Below are positions 55,256-61,818 of a DNA stretch of 61,818 nucleotides, in pieces (within the stretch, counting starts at the first letter, position 1; each line of letters starts with the position of its first letter). The position numbers were made by a program, and so were the translations under genes. Below the pieces are notes generated by a model, which was given only the letters and a program-made list of their open reading frames with translations, searched no databases and was not told the DNA's origin. Source of the stretch: an uncultured Pirellulaceae bacterium (GTDB lineage Bacteria; Planctomycetota; Planctomycetia; Pirellulales; Pirellulaceae); the NCBI GenBank assembly GCA_938036435.1, contig CALHPU010000156.1, positions 1-61,818 of the forward strand, written 5' to 3'.

Positions 55256-56437
55256 CTAGCCGCCTTGCAGAATTGCGATGAACGCTGGGATATCTCCAAA
55301 ATCAACAACGGTATTGCAATCGCAATCAGCTTCGGCTTGGAAGCCACCGCCTTGCAAGACACCAATAAAAGCTGGAATGTCTGCAAAATCAACAACTCCG
55401 CTTAGATCAACATCGCCTTTCAGAACTGTGCTGTCATCCGGGTTAAAGATTACGGCCAAACGATGGATCGTCAAATTTGATGGATCACTCGGTCCTGAGT
55501 TACCATCTCGAATCGCAAATTGGACGCGATTGCCGGCCAAAGAGATGCCAGTATCAACAGCAGTGGTTACGCCCGGGGTGGTGCCAAGCACGTTGCCCGC
55601 CTGATCTTCGATACTGGTCGTAACTTCAAACGTGATCGTTGTCGCGTCTGTTGCTGTGACAACGGCGTCTGAAACGATTCTGAAAACGTCGGTTACAAAA
55701 TCGCCATTTGCGATATCAATTCCAATTGAGGCGACAGGCGCCAACGCAACGTTACCATCACCAGCCGGTACCAACGCTGAAGTTCCATTCACATTAGCGA
55801 AGGCCTGAAGGTTGCTGTCGCTGTCAACTGTATTGTCCATACCAAGGTTGTAACGAAAGGATTGCGACACTCCATTGTTCGGAGCAAACTCATCCGTCCC
55901 GATGCCTCCACGAAACCCAAAGAAAAAGTTATCAAAAGCACTGTTGCTTTCGATCATGTTGCCCGGGTTCATCGCGTCGTCAACCAAGTTTTTCGTGAAC
56001 GACAGTTCCGAAATCAAACGGACTGTGTCGCCAACAGAAACCAAGGGCTGACCAATGAACAGGTTGCCAGTAGGGTAGTTGGTAGGAGATGTTGCCGTCT
56101 CTGCAACAAACCCGCCAACAGTATCTACGTTCAAATTTTGATTGAGCAAGCTGTTGTTCCAACCAACTTGAGTCCCTAATGGACCGTCGACAAAAGGGCC
56201 TCGGTTATCGAATCCACCCACGAAGACTCCGCCATTGTCATTGGGCTGTCCGGCGGCATCACCTCCAACGTTACCGTCCATGTCTGGGTTACGCGTGCCA
56301 AACTGCGCAGTCATCTGATCGTTGGCAGAGAAATCAAAGTCAAAAAAGGTAGTGTTGGCTGGAATGACCTGCCCAAGCGCGGCGACAGAAGTCGCCATCA
56401 TCGTCGTGACGGCCAGCATGAAAGTTGTTTTACGCAT
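55256..56437 (-). CDS. Exported protein with two C-terminal dockerin-like repeats
   Basis: 393 residues from ATG 56437, which opens a signal peptide (MRKTTFMLAVTTMMATSVAALGQ); the frame continues upstream to 56494 but without signal character. The body (about 25-335) is Asn/Gly/Asp/Thr-rich and beta-rich, like extracellular planctomycete proteins. The C-terminus has two copies of a dockerin-like calcium-loop pattern: DVDLSGVVDFADIPAFI and DCDCNTVVDFGDIPAFI. Dockerins bind cohesins in cellulosomes; in planctomycetes similar repeats are common on secreted proteins and may act as attachment or sorting tags. The function of the body is unknown. Confidence 0.75.
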   Translation of the reverse strand: MRKTTFMLAVTTMMATSVAALGQVIPANTTFFDFDFSANDQMTAQFGTRNPDMDGNVGGDAAGQPNDNGGVFVGGFDNRGPFVDGPLGTQVGWNNSLLNQNLNVDTVGGFVAETATSPTNYPTGNLFIGQPLVSVGDTVRLISELSFTKNLVDDAMNPGNMIESNSAFDNFFFGFRGGIGTDEFAPNNGVSQSFRYNLGMDNTVDSDSNLQAFANVNGTSALVPAGDGNVALAPVASIGIDIANGDFVTDVFRIVSDAVVTATDATTITFEVTTSIEDQAGNVLGTTPGVTTAVDTGISLAGNRVQFAIRDGNSGPSDPSNLTIHRLAVIFNPDDSTVLKGDVDLSGVVDFADIPAFIGVLQGGGFQAEADCDCNTVVDFGDIPAFIAILQGG

Positions 56438-56923
56438 GTTTCGATCCAAAAAAATGAAAGTGGTGGGTTGTCGGTACTTGGCCCTGCGAGGCAACGAAGG
56501 AGTGATAAACGCTTATAAGTCGGTTGAACCTCAGCCGCAAAAATAGTTAACAATCGATCTCCATTGTAGAGCACATGGCGCAGGACAGACCAGTCACTCG
56601 GCGAGATAATCCCAAATCTTTGTGGCTTTATCAGCCAAGAAAAACCAGCAACGAGCCTGAATCCGCCATTAGGTTCGATTTTGGAGTCGCACAAACGGCC
56701 GGGCGTGGGAAGCTCTTAGCAAGTCAAGCAGTGCTGCACTCTAAACGACGAGCATCAGGATATTCGTCAATCGCAAATCGCAAATCATAGGACGCACATC
56801 GCAGGAAGCACATCGCAGGACGTAATATTGTTGACGGCTCGCTTGCCAAGCGAATTGCATGACAGACTATTGTAGTCAATATCCAACGAGTCTGCGAACC
56901 AGTCGCCGGCAAAATCGAAGTAA
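56438..56923. other. Intergenic region with a short tandem repeat
   Basis: No gene recognised. It holds a tandem repeat at 56794-56820, preceded by related degenerate units (TCGCAAATCGCAAATC at 56771-56786). Confidence 0.45.
56794..56820. repeat. Short tandem repeat, two 13-base units
   Basis: GCACATCGCAGGA occurs at 56794-56806 and 56808-56820, separated by one A. Confidence 0.7.
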
Positions 56924-58411
56924 CTATTTGAACTGAGACTTGCTACGCAGGATGTGGTGGTAGTGTTGAGCGAAGCGGTGCGCTTCGTCACGAACGTACT
57001 GCAGCAGTCGTAATGAGAACGCGTGGCGGCTGAGAACCAATGGCTCGCTCTCTCCGGGGCGGTAGATCTCCTCGTTCTTTTTCGCCAGCGAGATCAATGT
57101 CGGTGGATCAATCCCCAACGATTCAAACGCAGCGACAGCGCTGCTGAGTTGTCCCTTGCCACCGTCAATTAAAAGGATGTCGGGAAAGGCATCGTTTTCG
57201 TCAGACAAACGCTGAAATCGTCTCGCAACGACTTCATGGATCGAACGAAAGTCATCGATTCCTTTTACATTTTTGATTTTGAATCGTCGATAGCCGGGTT
57301 TGAAAGGCAACCCGTCAATAAACTTCACCAGACTGGCGACCGTTTCTCCGCCCCCCAAATGAGCTATGTCCACGCCCTCGATCGAACGTGGGGTCTCCTT
57401 CAGTTTTAAAACTTGACGAAGCCCTGCCAGCCCTTTCTTCGGGTCAACGTAGAAGACCTCCGGTTGCGCATGCGTGTCCAATTCACCTCTTCGGTCCAAC
57501 GATTCCAACATCTCGATCTCATCGCGCAGCTTTGCTGCTTTCTCAAAATCAAGTTCCTTGGATGCCGTCAACATTTCCTCTTTCATCTGCTTTAAAAGGC
57601 GTTTTTTGTTTCCCTGTAGAAACAGATGCAGACGTTTGATGTCTTTCTTGTATTCTTCCTTTCCAATTCTCGCATTGCAGGGCGCGGTACACTGCTTAAT
57701 ACTGGCTAACAAACATGGCCGGAACCACTTCCACTGGTCATCGCCCTCGGTAATGTCCAGCGAGCAAGTCCGGAATTTGAAGATGCGTTGCAGAACCTGA
57801 ACGGCTCCCCGCAAAGATCCAGCACTAGCGAAAGGTCCATAAAGTTTCACGCCGGTGTTTGACGGCTCGCGCGTTACTTCCACTCGAGGAAAGTCTTCGT
57901 GCGTCGAGATCTGTAGATACGGAAAGGTCTTGTCGTCTTTGAGTATTTTGTTGTTGGCAGGCTGAATGTCTTTGATCAAACGCGATTCAACCAGCAAAGC
58001 ATCAACTTCGCTCTCGCATGGAATGAAATCAGCATCCGCAATACTTTGGACCCAGTTACCGGTGCGTTGATCTGCAAGAGCGGCCTTTAAAAAATAGCTT
58101 CCTGCCCGAGAACGGAGATCGGTCGCTTTGCCAACGTAGATGACGACTCCGGCAGCATCCTTCATCAAATATACGCCGGGCGACTTGGGGAATGTACGGA
58201 CTTTATTGGCCGTGTTTTCGAATGGCGATAATTTTGGTTTGGCCTGAAATTCTATGGGCGTTACCTCTGGAACCGCAGCCTCTTCACTAACATCGACCGC
58301 CTCCCCTGCGGCACTTTGCTTTGAGACAGCATCTTCGGACTTTACAGACCTCCTCTTAGAAGGTTTGTCGCTCACGCTCGAAGCTTTCGGTTTTTTATTG
58401 CTTCGTGCCAT
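56924..58411 (-). CDS. uvrC: Excinuclease ABC subunit C, short form without the HhH domain
   Basis: 495 residues. UvrC makes both cuts around a lesion in nucleotide excision repair. Order of parts: a Lys/Ser-rich extension (1-70); GIY-YIG nuclease (about 74-150, GVYLMKDAAGVVIYVGKATDLRSR); Cys-rich segment (216-245, with RPCL and CTAPC); UVR domain binding UvrB (about 270-305, DFEKAAKLRDEIEML); and the RNase H-like 5' nuclease with Asp348 (GVDIAHLGG), Asp416 (LLIDGGKGQ) and His478 (DEAHRFA). The protein ends about 15 residues after His478, so the C-terminal helix-hairpin-helix domain (the last ~100 residues in E. coli UvrC) is absent. The next 100 bases in the other frames do not restore it, so a recent frameshift is not seen. 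Confidence 0.93.
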   Translation of the reverse strand: MARSNKKPKASSVSDKPSKRRSVKSEDAVSKQSAAGEAVDVSEEAAVPEVTPIEFQAKPKLSPFENTANKVRTFPKSPGVYLMKDAAGVVIYVGKATDLRSRAGSYFLKAALADQRTGNWVQSIADADFIPCESEVDALLVESRLIKDIQPANNKILKDDKTFPYLQISTHEDFPRVEVTREPSNTGVKLYGPFASAGSLRGAVQVLQRIFKFRTCSLDITEGDDQWKWFRPCLLASIKQCTAPCNARIGKEEYKKDIKRLHLFLQGNKKRLLKQMKEEMLTASKELDFEKAAKLRDEIEMLESLDRRGELDTHAQPEVFYVDPKKGLAGLRQVLKLKETPRSIEGVDIAHLGGGETVASLVKFIDGLPFKPGYRRFKIKNVKGIDDFRSIHEVVARRFQRLSDENDAFPDILLIDGGKGQLSSAVAAFESLGIDPPTLISLAKKNEEIYRPGESEPLVLSRHAFSLRLLQYVRDEAHRFAQHYHHILRSKSQFK

Positions 58412-58479
58412 GGGACGATCGTGTAAGACTGTTTGGAAGTTCGGCAGACTACACTATCGATACGCAGACTGTCAATGAA

Positions 58480-59760
58480 TTAGGGTCGTGCTGCGACATT
58501 TGAGCGCGTCAGTTCCTTGACGATATCTCTCACGCGACTGGCCGGGATCGCCAGCGTGGAAGCTCGTCCTTGACGCGCGATATTGATGCCAATGACTTCC
58601 CCGTCTAGATCGACCACCGGCCCGCCACAGTGTTCAGGAAACAGTGGTGCATCGTGTTGGAACACAAAAGGGAAATTGTCCGCGCGGCGCGAAACGATCG
58701 TTCCCATCCGATTCATCATTTTGAAACGAGCCGCCTGTTCCCCAGACAAATTTCTTCCGGCCAGAGTCGCACGAGTGGACATTGGCTGCCCGCCCCTGAG
58801 AAACCTGATCTCTACCTTGTCGCCCGGATGGTGGCGACGCACCGCGTTGACTAGGTCACCGACTTCGACGATTGCTTCGCCACCCATTTCAGTGATCACA
58901 TCACCGTCAATCAATCCGGCGTTAAACGAAGCATCACCTTCTTGAATTTCGCTAACCATCACACCATGGGCAGCCTTGTCCGGGTTGACGCCCAAAAACG
59001 CCTGTTCGCCAGAGACCGTCGAACGTGGTGACGCGGCGTAAGTTCCCAATGCGACGACCGTTTTCTCGATACCGGGGGTAATAATGAAACTGCCGGTTTC
59101 TGTCGAACTGTCTGACCAAGAGATCGCCTTGAGATTGTCCACGCCAACTTTCAACAACGCGATATCACTTTGCTCGTCGATGCGCTCAATACGGGCGCTT
59201 ACTTTCTCTCCATTAACAACACATTGGACGGGAGCCCGTTTTTGTACTTCGGAAGCTTTGGTGATGATGTGCCCGTCGCTGCTAACGATCGTGCCCAACG
59301 CCACCATGCGGTCGTCTTTCCAGACACCGACCATCGAATCCGCAACATTTTGGACGACCGGTGCGAGCGTCGACAACAATGCCTCGTTCTGTCGCTCACT
59401 GGGCTCAACCCTTCGATTCCGCAGGCTGGGCATCTCGAAGTTCAAGGAAATATTCCCTAAATCATCGTCTGGTTCGATCTTATAAGTGTCTTCGAACGGG
59501 TTGACCGGGTTGTCACGAAATTTGCGAAACTGGTCAGGAGTAAATTCAACGACGCAACATCCCGCATCCATGGCACACTGAAATCGCTTGGCGACCTCCG
59601 GATCTAAATCTGGAATCAGGCGCTCGAACTGATCGCGTAAGTCGCGTGGCATTTGGGCAATCGCTGGTGGAGCGACCACCAACAACGCCAAAAGGAAAAA
59701 CACAGCTCCAATGAGAGTCTTTTCGATTGCCATGCGTGATAAGAATTTTTGCTGATCCAT
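58480..59760 (-). CDS. HtrA-like protein with lost catalytic residues and an inserted PDZ domain
   Basis: About 426 residues from ATG 59760; a TTG six codons upstream is possible. Signal peptide (about 10-36, ending AIAQ). The trypsin-like fold starts at ~130. The catalytic His position reads ITKASEV (usual ITAAHV), so His is missing; Asp199 in SDIALLKV is kept; the Ser position reads EHCGGP with Cys378 (usual NSGGP). A PDZ domain (about 254-334, FLGVNPD to STRATL) is inserted between the first part of the protease domain and the strand bearing the Ser loop, not after it as in DegP. It is therefore probably a binding pseudo-protease, or an enzyme with a Cys nucleophile. It lies 70 bases after an active homologue in the same direction. 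Confidence 0.78.
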   Translation of the reverse strand: MDQQKFLSRMAIEKTLIGAVFFLLALLVVAPPAIAQMPRDLRDQFERLIPDLDPEVAKRFQCAMDAGCCVVEFTPDQFRKFRDNPVNPFEDTYKIEPDDDLGNISLNFEMPSLRNRRVEPSERQNEALLSTLAPVVQNVADSMVGVWKDDRMVALGTIVSSDGHIITKASEVQKRAPVQCVVNGEKVSARIERIDEQSDIALLKVGVDNLKAISWSDSSTETGSFIITPGIEKTVVALGTYAASPRSTVSGEQAFLGVNPDKAAHGVMVSEIQEGDASFNAGLIDGDVITEMGGEAIVEVGDLVNAVRRHHPGDKVEIRFLRGGQPMSTRATLAGRNLSGEQAARFKMMNRMGTIVSRRADNFPFVFQHDAPLFPEHCGGPVVDLDGEVIGINIARQGRASTLAIPASRVRDIVKELTRSNVAARP

Positions 59761-59830
59761 AATTGCTGTCCGTTTCAAGATCCATCTTGATGGAAATAAT
59801 ACGATTGCCCAAAAGCAGTTGGCGTTTGGT

Positions 59831-60901
59831 TTAGTCTAATCTAATTTCAAATTGCAGTGTCTGTTCGTCTCGCAACACGGTAAGAAAACACGTCTCTCCC
59901 GGCACGTGACGCTTCACCGCGCGGATGAGATGCTGTGCATCGGTGATTATTTCTCCATCGAGGCCAATCACGATATCGTTAGGTGCCAAACCAATCTTCG
60001 CAGCGGCCGATTGAGGCTTGATCAGCTTAATCTTTGCGCGCGGCGAATTTAAATCAAGTTTCACGCCCATCTTGGCTTTTCCCACCGGCGGCTCGACGGC
60101 AAGGTCTGAAAGCTCCCCCCATGTTTCGCCCCGTCTCAGACGATCCCAGTCCGATTTAAATTGCTCGATTTTCGAATGGCGGTTGATGGACACTGAATCA
60201 CCAATGGAGGAATGAATTGCGATCAAACGTCCTTCTAAATCAAACAACGGCCCACCGGAATCACCACCGATCAAAACCGCGTCGGTCACGATTTGATGCC
60301 CTTTGCGGCTGAGAAATCTTCCTGATCGAACAGGCGGTTTGCGTCCAAGTTCAAACCCACCAGAATGCCCCAGGGAAACCACCCAGTCACCTTTGTTCAG
60401 GGTATCGGATGCACCGAGTTCCACATACGGCCAATCTCGGCTTCCTTCTAGCTGGAGCATACCGGCGTCGACGTCTAGGTTCCGTCCCAACCTCCTCGCC
60501 ATCGCAGTCGTGCCATCAGAGAAAAAGATCTCGTAAAGCGGTTTGTCAGTGCTCATCACATGAGCGGCTGTAAGGATCAGGCCATCACGGCTAACGATGA
60601 CGCCACTGCCAACTCCAAAACCATCGTCGATTCCCACGCAGGCATCGGTGTTCTTTTTCGCGACAGATTGAATTGCCGCTTGAATCGTCTTTAATTTTTG
60701 AACGGACCAGCCAGCGTCCGTGACAACATTTGTTTGTGTCTGAATCTGCCCTTGGAGGGATGCTGTGCCAATCAACACTAACAAGCTGGCGATCAGCACC
60801 TCCCACGATGTGCACAATGCGCTATGCATCCTCTTTTGGGAAACCCAATAGGCTTTCAGCGCTTTGCTGTACACTGCCAAGTGAAAGTATCGCATGATCA
60901 T
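59831..60901 (-). CDS. Exported HtrA-like serine protease with PDZ domain
   Basis: 356 residues. A signal peptide or anchor near 30-52 (VLIASLLVLIGTASLQGQ) comes after a short basic start. The trypsin-like domain has the full triad: His114 in LTAAHV, Asp145 in DVDAGML and Ser215 in IGGDSGGPLF. One PDZ domain follows (about 265-356, MGVKLDLN, AAKIGLAPNDIVIGLDGE). It is a periplasmic quality-control or regulated protease by homology to DegP/DegS. Start alternatives are the third codon (60895, which has AAGG at suitable distance) and codon 25 (60829). It is divergent from the gene at 61035 and is followed by the pseudo-protease gene. Confidence 0.88.
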   Translation of the reverse strand: MIMRYFHLAVYSKALKAYWVSQKRMHSALCTSWEVLIASLLVLIGTASLQGQIQTQTNVVTDAGWSVQKLKTIQAAIQSVAKKNTDACVGIDDGFGVGSGVIVSRDGLILTAAHVMSTDKPLYEIFFSDGTTAMARRLGRNLDVDAGMLQLEGSRDWPYVELGASDTLNKGDWVVSLGHSGGFELGRKPPVRSGRFLSRKGHQIVTDAVLIGGDSGGPLFDLEGRLIAIHSSIGDSVSINRHSKIEQFKSDWDRLRRGETWGELSDLAVEPPVGKAKMGVKLDLNSPRAKIKLIKPQSAAAKIGLAPNDIVIGLDGEIITDAQHLIRAVKRHVPGETCFLTVLRDEQTLQFEIRLD

Positions 60902-61034
60902 CCTTGTGCAAAAGAACTATCGGTCACTTCCATCCGTTCCAAAATCTCAACCGATTGGTGTAAGATAATCGACTGGTCGATTTTAGAACAGCTGGCCTTT
61001 TTTCTGCAAACCCGATCTGAAAAAAACTCTTCCC

Positions 61035-61538
61035 ATGAACCGCAACACAAGAGTTTGGCTCCGTTGGGTGCTGATTGCGTGGACTTCTCCCAATTCTATG
61101 ATCGGTTTGATTCTGGGCGTGCTTGCACTTTTGACCGGTGGTGGCGTCCAAGTGAGACGTGGTTGCGTCGAGTTTCATGGTGGGTTGGTAGAATGGGTGT
61201 TGCGCCGTATGCTTGGCGGTGAAGGCGTGGCGGCGATGACGCTGGGGCATACGATTGTTGGTCAAACGCCCACGATGCTGCATAAATGTCGCGACCACGA
61301 ACATGTTCACGTCCGACAATACGAGCACTGGGGCCCTTTTTTCTTGCCTGCGTACTTCGGCAGTTCTCTCATTCTCTGGCTGCGGGGACGTGACTACTAC
61401 CTAGAGAATCCATTTGAAGTTGAAGCCTACGCAATCGCACCTACTGATCCTCCCAGATCAGAGCCCCCAACTCACGGCGCGCTCAACTCGCAAGACGATG
61501 CGACTGAAACAGGACGAAGAAAGGATGCGTCCGAATAG
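61035..61538 (+). CDS. Small membrane protein with His-rich possible metal site
   Basis: 167 residues. One hydrophobic segment at about 11-36 and another near 98-112. Between them is a CRDHEHVHVRQYEHWGP stretch (about 85-101) with three His and two Glu in a pattern that could bind a metal. NPFEVEAYA follows at about 122-130, giving further acidic residues, as in compact zinc peptidase-like proteins. The last 35 residues are polar and probably disordered. I recall similar unnamed proteins in planctomycetes; no function is known to me. The gene is divergent from the protease. Confidence 0.65.
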   Translation: MNRNTRVWLRWVLIAWTSPNSMIGLILGVLALLTGGGVQVRRGCVEFHGGLVEWVLRRMLGGEGVAAMTLGHTIVGQTPTMLHKCRDHEHVHVRQYEHWGPFFLPAYFGSSLILWLRGRDYYLENPFEVEAYAIAPTDPPRSEPPTHGALNSQDDATETGRRKDASE

Positions 61539-61818
61539 TGCTTCATCCAGATTCACTTTTTCGGGTTGCCGGTTCGCTCTTAAAGCGTAACGGCGCAAGC
61601 CGTCGGGTATAAAAACCAATTGATTAACGAGGGACCGGAGGGCTCGCGTCCTTTCGCTTTCATCCAAATCCTAATTCCAAATCTGGACGAAGCACTCGTT
61701 TTTATCCTCCTCAATTGCGTCCCCCTCTCTACCTTATGGCGTGGGCGTGCAAATTTTGCTGGAAATCGTCTACACTGACGTTAGCGGTTGGACTCCCTTC
61801 ACATAGAACGCAACTCAA
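61539..61818. other. Intergenic end of window with a GNRA hairpin
   Basis: No gene recognised. ACGGC-GCAA-GCCGT at 61590-61603 is a perfect 5-base-pair hairpin with a GNRA loop. Confidence 0.45.
61590..61603. repeat. GNRA-loop hairpin, REP-like
   Basis: Perfect stem ACGGC/GCCGT with a GCAA loop, in the region after the small membrane-protein gene. The motif resembles short intergenic repeats I associate with Rhodopirellula-type genomes, but only one copy is in this window. Confidence 0.4.

Noticed and set aside
61458..61667. Minus-strand 69-codon frame at the window end
   Set aside because: Overlaps the end of the plus-strand gene and the GNRA hairpin; no family features.
1..61818. CRISPR arrays, insertion sequences, integrases
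   Set aside because: I saw no regularly spaced repeats, transposase or integrase motifs; only the dispersed hairpin repeat and one short tandem repeat.

Overview
The window looks like a chromosomal stretch from a marine member of the Planctomycetota, probably Pirellulaceae (Rhodopirellula-like). The signs are bacterial tetrahydromethanopterin C1 genes (fae plus a methylene-H4MPT dehydrogenase), a TIGR03067-type domain fused to an esterase, dockerin-like C-terminal repeats, very large PQQ-propeller and secretin proteins, two large polysaccharide hydrolases, and a loose gene arrangement with many long spacers. The assignment rests on gene content only; there is no rRNA or tRNA in the window.

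Region 1 (2-1450): the 3' part of a TolC-like outer-membrane efflux protein, ending at a hairpin shared with the convergent neighbour. Region 2 (1894-19900, all on the minus strand, transcribed right to left): an 11-gene envelope cluster. In transcription order it holds a periplasmic squalene-cyclase-like alpha/alpha-barrel protein, a single-span protein of TonB-like topology, an ExbB/TolQ/MotA channel protein, two different ExbD/TolR proteins, a giant TPR/PQQ-propeller protein, an enlarged family-5 solute-binding protein, an unknown exported protein, an orphan secretin, a lipoprotein coupled to it, and a FliG-like protein with altered signature residues. I regard this as the best candidate for an undescribed system: a proton-driven trans-envelope machine.

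Region 3 (20261-26624): a clan-A glycoside hydrolase with a carbohydrate-binding module inserted in its barrel, release factor 1 (prfA), a small LRR-like membrane protein and a DUF2461 protein. Region 4 (27002-30003): a tetrahydromethanopterin C1 group with an ATP-grasp ligase divergent from fae, then methylene-H4MPT dehydrogenase. Region 5 (30134-36088): esterase-TIGR03067 fusion, lnt, glgC and a BASS-family transporter. Region 6 (36822-42607): a Gld-like ABC system in three genes (ATPase, permease fused to GldG, DUF4340 protein). Region 7 (42693-46432): an agarase/porphyranase-like hydrolase and an exported unknown protein.

Region 8 (46889-55168): a YqiJ-like membrane protein, a flotillin overlapping it by 8 bases, and a 1768-residue AAA+ 'DNA repair ATPase'-type protein, a compact three-gene cassette and the second candidate system. 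Region 9 (55256-61538): a dockerin-repeat exported protein, a UvrC that stops before its HhH domain, an HtrA-like protein with lost catalytic residues and an inserted PDZ domain, an intact HtrA-like protease, and a small membrane protein with a His-rich possible metal site. Intergenic DNA holds several clear hairpin terminators and a dispersed, hairpin-forming 65-base repeat present twice (22937-23001 and 49738-49802).
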